Made by a program: the position numbers and the translations under genes. Shown piece after piece: positions 1-10,415 of a stretch of 64,000 nt of DNA. This DNA is from Stereocaulon alpinum (lineage: Eukaryota; Ascomycota; Lecanoromycetes; Lecanorales; Stereocaulaceae): contig JAEUBA010000011.1 in assembly GCA_018257865.1 (NCBI GenBank), positions 186,001-250,000 on the forward strand. The letters run 5' to 3'. Each line of letters begins with the position of its first letter. The first letter of the stretch is position 1. The notes below the pieces were generated by a model, which was not told where the DNA came from, did no database searches, and saw nothing but the letters and a program-made list of their open reading frames with translations.

Positions 1-31
1 GCCTCTGGTGGCCGCTTTCTGGTAGACGTAG

Positions 32-1066
32 TCACACTGAGATCCTGGGGGATGTGACATTCCTAGCGATTGTGAAGATACTGTCAACGTCTCCTACAGG
101 AGTCCTACCCATGCCACACTCGGTTGCAACCCCAAATGGATAAGGATAAACGGTTTGCGCTGCTTTCAACCTCTGTTCCGTACCTTTTTCGTCGTGAGCA
201 TGAACAAGGCCCAAGGCAAGTTCAGCATCTCCGATATCGAGGTGTTCCAATGGTTTGAAGTAATCTATGTCTGTTCTATCCTTCGGAACGGGGATGTGGA
301 ACCACGATATTGAATGTTGAGGGCCGACCCGTTGAGCGATACCTGTTGCGATTCCAACCAGACGGCCAGCATCTTCAGGTTGCACGAAATGCTGATGCTG
401 GATGTCGCCGTAGCAGAGATGGAATCCAAGCTGCACTTCTTGGTCGACAGCCGATGATAGCTTGGAGAGGTTTTCAAGAGCAACCTCCTCAACGGACGAG
501 AAGTGTGGTTTGAAGAAAGTGTCTTGAAGTCTTCCTCCTTCGTACTCTAGGTAAGCAAACTCTATGGCAGCGTCTATTTGAATGGCCAGATCATGAGCTG
601 GGATGGTATCTTGCAGCCGTCTGAGGTCTTGGACGAGACGCTCCATATACAACGGCTCTACTCGCTCACGATAGGCGTAATCAACATGATAAAAGACGCT
701 GTTCATTGGGGTAGGCACCGAGACCTGAAAGCGAACTCCATGGGGGATTTTTCGTTGATCTCTCAACTTGCAAAAGGTTCGGTAGGACTCAATCGCCATT
801 TCATCGTACTTGGTATGCTTAATGTGATCCAATGTGCAATCGAAATCAGTGTACTCCAGAGGCTTCCCCTGCCTATGTATGGAGTGGAGGACTTGAGGAG
901 GGAATACAAATGACTGCCACCCTACAAACGCACCTCGAGAGCCTGTTTCACCATCCGGGATCCTGGTTAGCCTTGCAGGTAGGGCTTGGACAGACTTGAC
1001 GAAAACTTCCTCGGCAGAGCTGAAAGGTACACTGCCCACGAGATAGACAGTGGTGGGGTGAGTCAT
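32..1066 (-). CDS. UROD/MetE-like domain protein (orphan methionine-synthase-like)
   Basis: Single-exon protein of 344 aa; the ATG at 1066 gives a natural N-terminus that enters the first beta strand (VYLVGSVPF) directly. The fold signature resembles the C-terminal barrel of cobalamin-independent methionine synthase. An HLC motif lies at residues 216-218 (compare the His-x-Cys zinc pair of MetE) and ECGMGR at 316-321 (position of the third zinc Cys). At 344 aa it lacks the duplicated N-terminal half of true MetE, so it is unlikely to be the housekeeping methionine synthase. The motifs suggest a zinc-dependent thiol or methyl-transfer barrel; the substrate is unknown. It is preceded upstream by about 1.7 kb without a recognisable gene. 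Confidence 0.7.
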   Translation of the reverse strand: MTHPTTVYLVGSVPFSSAEEVFVKSVQALPARLTRIPDGETGSRGAFVGWQSFVFPPQVLHSIHRQGKPLEYTDFDCTLDHIKHTKYDEMAIESYRTFCKLRDQRKIPHGVRFQVSVPTPMNSVFYHVDYAYRERVEPLYMERLVQDLRRLQDTIPAHDLAIQIDAAIEFAYLEYEGGRLQDTFFKPHFSSVEEVALENLSKLSSAVDQEVQLGFHLCYGDIQHQHFVQPEDAGRLVGIATGIAQRVGPQHSISWFHIPVPKDRTDIDYFKPLEHLDIGDAELALGLVHAHDEKGTEQRLKAAQTVYPYPFGVATECGMGRTPVGDVDSIFTIARNVTSPRISV

Positions 1067-2747
1067 ACTTAGGACGCTGAGTGGTCAACGGTTTAGATTG
1101 TACGATAGCATCGATCCCTGAATTCGATATTTGTACTGCTTAAACTTGTTGTATCGCGATATATTTTTTGAACCGTCACTCGGGTTTGAGAGGACGCTTT
1201 GAATAGTCGGACAAATCGATCGTTGGAGTGATTTACGTTGTTATCTTAGACGGACGTCCCTGGAAGGAGTGAATTACTCCGCCGAAACTCCACCACCAAT
1301 CGAACTCACATCAACCCTTCCGTGACATACTTGCGTGGACCGTGAAACGCTCCGACCCTTAGGTTACATTGCAAATAAATCCCATGACACATGCAATGAT
1401 CTCTGGCGGTCAAGGTCTAGAACGCATGACTACCGGTGGGGCGCTCCTTCCATCGACGATCTTACATGGTCAGGGCTGCATTTGTGATTTCCGTAAGGTC
1501 GAGCGCAGACAATAACTGACTGCGTATGCAAGATATTGGTAAGCTGTCCTTTGCTCAGTAGAAGAGCAGATAGCGCAACCGTGATCAGCATACACAATGC
1601 GCTCGGAACTACTGGGAACAGCGTTTTAATTACAAACAGCCAAGGTTTTCTATTGAGTCAATCGTTTCTGTGAGCCGCTGCATTCGAACACGGGTCTTGC
1701 GGGTCGTCCAATGGAATGTTTTTGAGTTAATACCGTTACTTCGATTCCGCAAGCCGTCATTTCCAAAGCTGCTTACATAGTCAAAAGATCGATGTTCTAG
1801 CTTTGGCGCCGTAGATTTCCTCTTGGTGCCTCGGTACTGATGGAATCTCTACGGTTGATATAACTATGCAATATTTAATGAGAAAATCGGCTACGCATTA
1901 TCCGATAGTATGAAAACTGTGTGACTAGGTGAACATCTCTTCCGACCGTCAGAAGAGTTCCGAAGAAGCTATCCTCACAGCCACATGCCGAAGTGTCATT
2001 GAAATGGAAAATGTCTACTGCTTATCAGACTGGTACAACTCCTTCTACTCATTGCAGCTGTGGGTTCCAAGAGGATTGGTCAACGCGAATGAAATATTAA
2101 ATCACTTTAGCGAAAGTAATTTTTGTTCTCGATCAACCTGCTATCTACCATTCTTGCATTACCAGAGTCCGATCACTCCAACCTCCTCTAGGGACCTTTC
2201 CTTCGTATCAAGATGGGTTATCAATTCAAGGTGGCGTTCGGTACTTTCATGGATACGCCAGCATCACTTACGCCCAACACACTCGCCATATTCAGAGCCA
2301 GCCCTGAGTATTGCTTCTCAGACTACTCAGAACCACGCGGTAGCTGGCGAAGTTTCAACGGGGTTTTTGCTCGGCATCACAAGCCTGGGTGTATTCTGGA
2401 AAGTCCCCGGAATGTGCGCCCACAAGCCCCTCTTGAGATTTCCATCAGAAAGGTAGAGCTACGCTTATTTCACTATTGATTACACAATTCAGAAACCTGT
2501 CCGGAAAGTCTCGCCTTCATAAAGCGCTCTAGTCTCTGCTTTGTACTATAGACCTACTGTTTTACTGGTAAAACCCGAATGTCGCGGCATTTAGGAAAAT
2601 TGAAAGTTGTCGGGTAATTAGAATACTGAGGGGCACGTTTATAGTGCACCTCCCGCCCCGGAAACATGAATTGTCATTGTTTTTGACGAGGTAGACAGCG
2701 TAGTGTTCTTGAGAATAGACCCGAACTTAGAAGGCTTCAACGTCCCA
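1067..2747. other. Intergenic region, no recognised gene
   Basis: AT-richer DNA between the MetE-like gene and the foldback repeat. An open frame of 175 codons on the plus strand (1929-2456) and an overlapping 88-codon frame (2213-2479) have no recognisable motif, no splice support and unremarkable composition. I do not call them genes. Confidence 0.5.
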
Positions 2748-2930
2748 CCGGCCAACCCATAGGGCTGGAGCCTGGAGGCCTCCATAGAGACCCCGAAAGG
2801 GGACCCCAAACCCGGCTGCCTACAGTAGGCGATGGAACTTATGCCCCCATAGCCCGCCGTTGAACCGCGGCCATGGCAAGGTTCGGGGACATCTAGCGGC
2901 CTCCGGGCTCCAGCCCTATGGGTTGGCCGG
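2748..2930. repeat. 183-bp foldback: 33-bp inverted repeat with internal hairpins
   Basis: Arms 2748-2780 and 2898-2930 are reverse complements at 32 of 33 positions, with a 117-bp spacer. The spacer holds further hairpins: CCCC-GAAA-GGGG at 2791-2802, GCC/GGC arms at 2818-2830, and GAACC/GGTTC arms at 2862-2866 and 2880-2884. No clear target-site duplication flanks it. It lies just upstream of the rhodanese start at 3014, so it may be in that gene's promoter or 5' leader. It could be a MITE-like foldback element or a structured RNA leader; sequence alone does not decide. Confidence 0.8.
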
Positions 2931-3013
2931 CCTTCTATCAGATGAAATCATATCCGCAGCCCATCCTGCGTTCTACTCCCCAGCTCAAACAACAACCCTC
3001 TCGAACCCCAACA

Positions 3014-3799
3014 ATGGCGCCCCACCGCCCCCTGGCCAAATTTACCACCCTCCTCCGCCCTACCCACCACCTCAAACCGCACAACCTCCACCAATCCCGC
3101 CATCTCCGCCCTCCCCCCGTTCTCCTCCTCTACCGCCAACAGGAATCCCACAGCACCTCCCAGTCCCCCCTCCTCCAATCCCACCACCACCACCCCTCCC
3201 CCCTCCTTCGCCTTCTTACCTACAGCACCGAAACCTCCCCCCAAGAGTCCCCCCCCTCAAATTCCCCCCGCCCCTACACAGTCCCCGAAATCCGCCACCT
3301 AACCACCTCCCCCCACCCCCGCCGCCTAATCATCGACGTCCGCGAACCCGCCGAACTAGCCCAAACAGGCCGTATCCCCGGCGCGCTTTCCATGCCGCTA
3401 ACGAGCAACCCGGATGCATTCTACCTGGGCGACGTGGAATTTTTGGAACGGTTTGGGTGGGAGAGGCCGCAGCCGAGGCCGAGCACGAGAGGGGGTAAGA
3501 AGGGGATGGGAGAGAGTCCCTACACGCCAGGGATGAAGGAAGCGGAGGCGGGGGCTGGGTTGAATGCTGAGGATGGGGAAAAGGGGGAGGGGGAGGCTAA
3601 GGCGGGAGAAGATGGGACGGGGGATGCGGATGGGATTGAGGAGCAGGGTGGTGTGGAGGAGGTGGTGTTTTATTGTCGGGCTGGGGTGCGGAGTAGGGCT
3701 GCTGCTCGGATGGCAAGGGAGTGGAAGGGGATTAAGGTGGGGGATATGACGGGGGGATGGTTGGAGTGGGAGGCGAAGGGGGGGGAGGTGGAGCGGTGA
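3014..3799 (+). CDS. Mitochondrial rhodanese-domain protein
   Basis: Single-exon protein of 261 aa. I chose the ATG at 3014 (frame open from 2918) because it begins a basic, Ser/Thr/His-rich stretch typical of a mitochondrial presequence (MAPHRPLAKFTTLL). The rhodanese fold is seen as LIIDVREPAEL followed by GRIPGALSMPL, and after a low-complexity Gly/Glu-rich insert by VVFYCRAGVRSRAAARMA, where Cys is the active-site persulfide residue (CRAGVRS loop), then GGWLEW. This matches the yeast RDL/AIM42 type of single-domain thiosulfate sulfurtransferase. The coding strand changes sharply from C-rich (about 3030-3330) to G-rich (about 3480-3800). The frame +2 Pro-rich reading over the same DNA is a shadow. 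Confidence 0.8.
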   Translation: MAPHRPLAKFTTLLRPTHHLKPHNLHQSRHLRPPPVLLLYRQQESHSTSQSPLLQSHHHHPSPLLRLLTYSTETSPQESPPSNSPRPYTVPEIRHLTTSPHPRRLIIDVREPAELAQTGRIPGALSMPLTSNPDAFYLGDVEFLERFGWERPQPRPSTRGGKKGMGESPYTPGMKEAEAGAGLNAEDGEKGEGEAKAGEDGTGDADGIEEQGGVEEVVFYCRAGVRSRAAARMAREWKGIKVGDMTGGWLEWEAKGGEVER

Positions 3800-4027
3800 T
3801 GATGGGGTTTAGGAAGGGGGTAAGAGGGGGGGGGGAGGGGGAGGATGGTATTATTTGGATTGTTGGATTAATTCGAGGGCTATGCTGGAACGCCTGCTGT
3901 GCTGTGCTGTCATGAAGCAGGAAGCCAGCCCGAGAGAGAATCTAGGGTCTAGGAATATGGAAAGACGGAGATCTAATTACAAGGGTACGACGGGCTGGAA
4001 GAGGTTGAACAGCCGACCTGGTCGTCG

Positions 4028-5789
4028 TTATGGTCGCTCCGTGAATATTAGAGGGCAGTGGTCCTGTACATATGTATATATTAGCATCGAGATCATGTAG
4101 TAAGGGCCGATGTCATCTTACCTGTGGGAAAATGGTGGCGAAAACTTCAATGTCCTCGCTCTTTTCAGTAGTTATATGCTTCCAATCCATAAACATACTC
4201 GCCTTCCCGATCATGGCAATTAAGTTCATCTGGGCATACGTCTGTCCTATACAATAATGCGGTCCGGTTCCAAATACGAGCCAATTTTTGGTCTTGCTCT
4301 CTGCGTCACCAGTATACCAGCGCTCTGGATCGAAGTAATCTGGATTGGGATATGCTTCTGGATCGTGCAGAGCTGGATAGCATGACGGAATTATCATGGC
4401 GCCTTTGGGAGCTGTGTAGGTGTCTGTAACTGGGAATGGCTTCTTCACAACGTATGGAACCATGATGACTGGTGGCCGGTAGCGGAGGGTTTCTTTTACA
4501 ACAGCGCGAGTGTAGGGAAGGTTCTCTAGGAGATCCATGCTGAAGCGGACGTTCTTGTCGCCGTTGCGCGCGGCCAGATTCTCAGCTCGCACACGGTCAA
4601 GTACCTCGGGTCTGTCGGCCATAAGCTGATAGAGCCATGTGCAGGCGCTGCTGGTGGCGTCTTGCGAGGCAAATAGGAAGGTGAAAATGGTTTGAGAGAT
4701 TTCCCAGTCAGTGAATTCGCGGATCATCATTGTAGGCTTTTCGGATGGATCAACTGGCAGGCCTTTGGCAATCTTCTCTTTGTACTTGGCACAACCTTGC
4801 ATCGATTTAATCCAGGCGTCCATGATACACGTTATGTCGCCACCAACAGCCATGCGGGCCTTGCTTTTTGCGGCGCACTTCGAAAATTCTGCCAGAGCCA
4901 TGTCCGCAGCCTTCTTGCCGTACCACGTCTTGGTGAATGGAATGATGATGGGGAAATTGACGAGTTCAAGAGCTGCCGTTATCATCCAATAGTCATCTGC
5001 GATTTTCTTAACCGCGGCTTCAGACATGTAGTGGCCCACAAATGTTCGGCATGATACCGCACACATGAGCTCTCGAAAAACGGTCATGAAAGGTTTCCCT
5101 TTTTCCTGATCACCCTGCTTCGATAATTCTAGGAACTTGGCAAAGTATTTGTCGTAAACCTCCTCTTGACCCGGTAGATATGTGTCCAGCGCCTGACGAG
5201 TGAATAGACCGTTCAGGCCTTTGCGGTAGTCGACGTGGGCCTTTCCGTCGAGGAAAACCCAGTTCGTAGGGCGAAGCAGCTTGTATGCGACATCTACCAC
5301 GCATGGTTTGACGAACGTTGGGGAGTTGAAGACCTTGCGAGCCATGTCGCGTGAGGAGGCAATGACCACGAACCTAGCCCAATGCCGTCAGCCCTTGTTC
5401 TCAAGATTAAGGAAAGGATTCCCATACTTGTGAAATACCGAGACACAGCTCAATTCGCCACTCGCCCATTTTGCTTTGTACTCGTCCATCTTCGGGTTCA
5501 CAGATGATAGAAAAGGGCCAATGAATGGCATCTTCCAGGCCGGGCCGACGATGGATCCCTTATTCCAGACATACATGACTGTATACAGTGTCAGCGGATC
5601 GACACTGAAGCCATTGGCTGAGCAGAGCTCACATTGGTCGTATGCAACGAGCATTAACACAAATGTAACAAACACACTGAGCCCATTCACGCCATTGTAC
5701 GCCCTCGAGAGGAGTCCTCCATCCGACAAAGCAGGATAGCTAGCATCAGCAAGCGGCGACGCAAAACTGGCATTCACCATTGAAGCCAT
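4028..5789 (-). CDS. ERG5: C-22 sterol desaturase, cytochrome P450 CYP61 (ERG5)
   Basis: Three exons on the minus strand: 5428-5789, 4122-5373 and 4028-4063, joined by introns 5374-5427 (54 nt, GCTGAC branch) and 4064-4121; 549 aa. The protein introduces the C22-C23 double bond of ergosterol in the ER membrane. Visible features: N-terminal membrane anchor (GLSVFVTFVLMLVAY), I-helix FASQDATSSA, ExxR helix KETLRYRPPV, and the heme loop FGTGPHYCIGQ with the thiolate Cys. The splice at HK|FVVIASS restores the conserved family sequence, and the tiny last exon completes the ATIFPQDHCPL tail. Length is slightly above the usual 520-540 aa. The gene converges with the rhodanese gene, 228 bp apart. It appears intact. 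Confidence 0.95.
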
Positions 5790-7022
5790 GGTGTGCTGGA
5801 GTTGACAATTTAACTGTTGCGAACGCTCTTTATTAAACAATAAACGATGCTTGTGGAGAAGTAGCCTCCGATTCAAGTAGGAAACCAGCAAGCCTGCAAA
5901 GACCGTGAGAGCACCTGATGCCGCGCACAACCTCTCCTTGCTTCACGCCACTCTTCCTCGAGGAGCGATTGTGTGAGTTTGTGGGAACATCCATTGCATC
6001 AATATTCGATAGGTTTTCAGGGTCCAGGGGTACCTCGAACTAACGTAGCGTGCCCGCAAACGCTCGGGAATAGTCCCTGCCGATGCTCAGGCCACCACTT
6101 GCGAGCCCTAACGCTAACCTTCAAGTAACATTGATATTATTCTGGACGTTGCACAACGCGCTTTGTCGAACATCAAGTACTTTGCCCTGTTCCGTCAAGC
6201 CATCTGATGCTCCGATTAAGAATTCGGCTGAAATTGCACGTAGTATGTATCCATACACCACGGGTTGTGGGGTAATATACATACCAAGCATTGGCATTCC
6301 CTCCTACTCCATCCTTACAGGCCGTGCAACTGTTGCTCAGATGACGAAGACTATGGCCGCTCTACCGGAGAAGTCAATTCCAAGTTGAGAAATTCCCAGC
6401 CTCGTGATCTCCTCGGCAAGGACGTATTCCTGAGTGCAAATACATACGAGGTAAGGTATTGATTTCGTCCGTTGCCTTGCATATCTTAATCTTCAGAACG
6501 ACGAACAACCCTCACCCGATCGAGGTTCCATCCTCTATACGTGTTGGATGTCGTGCGCGACTGGTGCTTCAATCTATGCTTGCTGTGCACCTGACCTTCT
6601 CCCAAGGAACATGGGTTGAGAAGGATTGTGCCGCGGGCATGTTGCCAATTGATAACTAGAGACCGACGAAGAGCGTAGGAAGGCGAGTCAGCTGCTCCAG
6701 AGAAGCTGGGAGCGCAAGGACAATGACTCAATGGGCGCGAAATGGTGAGAATTATCTGCTCTAGGAGTGCTTGTAAGTGAGAAGTTTCCCTTAATAACTG
6801 CGGAAATTGCAACTCCAAAGGATCAAACGCCGAACACCTGGGAATAAGAGCGGTTGAGATTTGGTGGTGTAACTCTCAATGATAGGGACATCTCGTACAC
6901 TAGGGGATATATTCGCTTCTGAAACCGTCTAATTCACCTTGAGTGCTAAGCCATGTGCATATTCCCAGGTACCCGCCCAACAATGCTTTGTACTCCTACT
7001 GAATGCTTTCGAACTCCCGTAG
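5790..7022. other. Intergenic region, presumed ERG5 promoter
   Basis: 1.2 kb upstream of ERG5 and downstream of the Atos-like gene. Short open frames (for example 6083-6388 on the plus strand and 6486-6818 on the minus strand) show no family motifs and no matching splice structure. No regulatory site can be named with confidence. Confidence 0.5.
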
Positions 7023-9721
7023 CTATGTCTCCTCCTGTGCAGGCTTCGCAAATCGCTGGGCACCCATACTCTTTAGTCTCATGGCCAACAATCCTTCTCC
7101 AGGCTCAGGAGTTCCAGGTCGTCCAAAGATACCACCGTAGCCGGATTCGCCTTTACTCAGCTTGTTGTAACCATCACTACCGTCACTCGAATTGCTACGA
7201 TAAGAGCTTGAAAGCTGTACGCCTTTAAACCGATTCGTCTTGTCACTCAATGGCGCTTGTACATCGGAAGCAGTCGCAGGTCTGGATGTGTCGATATCCA
7301 TAGCGTCATCCTCGGCTCTGCCATTCTCGTCTTTCGGCCGCTGTCTTGAGACGATAAGGCTGAATGGTACGGCCGGGATTGGAGGAACGATTTGACCGCT
7401 ATTAAAGGGGAAAGTAGAACCGCCAGCGAAAGTATGAGGAGCACGATCTTCGAGATCATCGGTACCGAACGCAAAGCCGGAGCTTCTCCTCCGGTAAGCT
7501 TTCTCCGCTGTAATCTTTACAACTGCGCTCGAATTCGACCCAGGAAGGGAGTCTCTGTTCGGCTTATAGGCACTGAACCTTGGTTCGGGAACCTGGATCT
7601 CATTCCGTAGCTGCTCTTTATTGTCCGGCACGCGGTTGGCAAATACGACTCGAATGTTCTGATACAGGTAGAATCGTCCTTTCGAAGGACTACAGATATT
7701 CAAGTGGATGAGATAGCGTAGTGTTGGTTTCTTAGACAGTGGTGCCGTATCTTTCAGAGGTTTGGATGTCAACGGAGTGTCGTTGATTGCGTCAGCCGAA
7801 TAAGAGCGCTGTCGAACGAAAGTCTTGGTGCCCGATCCCATCCCTGTCAGATCGTAGGGTACCAAGAACAGCTTTACTGCTGTTTTGTTGGGATTCTTTA
7901 TGATAATCTGCAATTGACCCTGTTCAGGTATTCGATAACTTCCTCCAGGTGGTGCAGACGAGGGCAGTGTCCGCCTCCGCTTTTTGGATTTACTTGACGA
8001 GGGGGTGACATTAGCGGTACTACTTTCGAAACCAACGTCTTCGATTCGAAGGTCAACTCCAATCTCTCCTTGATCAGCAGTCACGCTCTCCTTTGTCTCT
8101 GGAGGCGTCAACGAATGCTGAAGGTCAATGTGCCCCACATATGGACTCGGATCGTCATTGGAGACATTTCTGCCATTGCCACCGTTCCAGCTATAGAATA
8201 CTGCAGGGAAAGGAACAGTTACATGGGCTGGACATTTTGGTTTGCAATTTCCCTTGCCAAGTACGCCAATTTGAGCAGTGAAGTTTAATGGCTTCGAAGG
8301 AGCTGTTGACATCCAGCCCCTGAGAATCGACTCCTCGTATGAGCCAACCATAGAGGCATGATGCAAGGGCGATGCTTCGGAGAAGGAGGTCCTCCGAGAT
8401 CGAAGATATGGCGGTGCTTGAGGGGAGGTTGAGGCTTGAAGAGACCAATTCGATGTCAAAGACCTCCGCGGATGGTGACTATAAGGAAAAGAGTTGTCCC
8501 TGCGATACGATGGAGCATGGCGAACTGGCTGAGTGGAAGTCGGCAAGTGGCCACTAGGAGACGTATGCATGTGACGAAAGGTGTGAGGAGGGAGGGTGTG
8601 GCGTCGACTGCTTTTGTCAGGACTTGGGGACCGATCTCTTGGAGAGAAATCTAAATCTGTGTTGTTCGACTGCTGGACCAGTGGCGTTGTTGGTGCCTTC
8701 AGTACATAACTTGACGACGAAAATGAACTGAGAGAGGGTGCTCGACTTCTCCATGGCCTTCTATCAACGAATTCATGGGGTCTCTCTTGCGGACTGGACC
8801 GCTTTGTGGCTCCAAAGCCTTTAAAAGACGCAGGTGGCGTGTACCAGGGCGTAGTTGGCGATGTCCCCAGAGGTCCACCATCGAACGTAGTTGGAAAGTA
8901 CGTGGATGGGCGTGAAGAATTTTGTGCTATCTCATTTACTTTTTCTTGTTCTTCTGTAAAGTCTCCTGCATGCAAAGCTGACCTTGGCCTCTGGATTTCT
9001 GATGGCTGACTTAGTCTGTCCTGTAGAGGGCTTGGTTGCCGTCGGGTGGTGCTTTTAATCTCAGCGGCTGGAAGTAGAGGAGAGGGTGCTTTGGACGCTA
9101 TCGATTTAGGAGAAACCTCTGGAGATTCCCCATGGTTGGTCTTGAGGTATTCTGCCTTGAGCTGTTGATCGTTCTCCATTAGCTGCCTTCTCTCATCAAA
9201 ATAACAAGGAACAGAAATGCAGCTGGAATGTGGACAGAAGCATGCAAGTAACATGTTGTGTGTTGATCCATCGTATTCGGTAACAGCAAACAGATTGATG
9301 CAAGCAAGCGATCCCCACTGATAGTCGGATTTCAAATGGGGCAACCACAAGCACTATAAGACGACGCTTGTATTGGGTGTCCACACTCCAAGCATTTCTG
9401 ACCGGTCCAAAATTGACTCACCGCTCGATTGGGTACCCATGTAGGGCTTTCTCCTCTCTTAATCCTTTCAATGAGCTCTGCTCGATCAGTGCAAAGTGCT
9501 TCTCCATTGTTCCCAAACATGTCATCTCTTCCTTCCTCTACAGGGATGTCCGCCATATGTAATTCTGGTATTGGCCCTTCACAATCCTCCGTCCGTATGC
9601 TCTCCAGCGAAGGCCTCCGCATATTGTTTGTACCGGGAGAAGGGTAATGTTGCTTGTTGTAGGGTTTGGATAGCCACGGTTCAGGGTTTTGGGGGATAGG
9701 CATGTTGAGGCTCGGGTTCAT
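7023..9721 (-). CDS. Atos-like (FAM214-type) protein with DUF4210 and Chromosome_seg domains
   Basis: Two exons, 9422-9721 and 7023-9182, around a 239-nt intron (GTGAGT donor at 9421, GGCAG acceptor at 9183); 819 aa. Exon 1 holds the conserved ELIERIKRGESPTWVPN block, which continues across the splice into LMENDQQLKAEYLK. A long Ser/Pro-rich disordered part follows. The Atos conserved domain lies at about residues 378-432 (YEESILRGWMSTAPSKPL, GVLGKGNCKPKCP), and the second block at about 512-615 (GQLQIIIKNPNKTAVKLFLV, then RFYLYQNIRVVF). Fungal members are linked by family name to meiotic chromosome segregation and animal Atos proteins act in transcription; the role here is inferred only. The long unspliced frame into the intron (from 9350) is read-through. 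Confidence 0.85.
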
Positions 9722-10415
9722 GTATAGAAGACATCAAGAGGTGTGGCGAGATATAAATTGATCCGTCGATGCAAGGGTACACGGTGGAAAAGGCCGATTT
9801 GCCCACGTTTCGTCTTTGTAATAGTGCAAAATGCGGAGTTTATGCACAGGCTTCCACATAAGTCATGGTGCAGAGAGGACGTGGCGCGGTCAATACGGAA
9901 CAAAGACCGAAATAGCTGGACTCTCGATTCTTCTTCAGGGTTGAGCGTTGTAGATGCTTTGGGCAAGAGCGTTATTGGCATTTTGTAGCGCTCATGATTC
10001 CACATGACCTTCATTGTTGGCACTTAGCTGCTCTCTGACGAAGCCCTGACACGGAGCTTATCGGCGAGGTTGGGGGCTCATGATGTGATGCGCAGCAGGG
10101 GCCGAATCAGGAATTAAAACGAGTCACTTCGAGCGGGGCGTCCTCGGCTCCACCTCCGGCCCCAAAAGCTAAAGTACAGTACAGTAGGCTACGCGCATCT
10201 GATGGTCGAACAAGCACTGGTTCTGTTTCAGCTGCAGGGTGCAAAACTTCAACGATAGAATCTACATGTGTGCCCGCGAACTTACTATCTTTCACGTGAA
10301 AACACAGGGATTTTGGTGGAAGCAAGAATGCATGGAACTCAGCCAGCAGCATGTTGATGTTTCTATTAATGTTACACTTGAGGCATATCAAATCGCTCAG
10401 CAATATCCATCACCT
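9722..10415. other. Intergenic region between Atos-like and CAT genes
   Basis: Both flanking genes are on the minus strand, so this is presumed Atos-like promoter/5' leader plus the 3' end of the acetyltransferase gene. The ~100-codon minus frames here (9718-10023, 10107-10403) have no recognisable homology. Confidence 0.45.

Noticed and set aside
1929..2456. 175-codon plus-strand frame as a gene
   Set aside because: No motif, signal peptide or domain recognised; overlapping frames of similar quality exist.
2860..3498. 212-codon Pro-rich frame on the plus strand
   Set aside because: It is the alternative frame of the C-rich 5' part of the rhodanese gene; composition alone explains the prolines.
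9183..9350. Atos-like protein starting at 9350 with a Cys-rich N-terminus
   Set aside because: That stretch is intron; the GTGAGT donor at 9421 and acceptor at 9183 join two conserved blocks.
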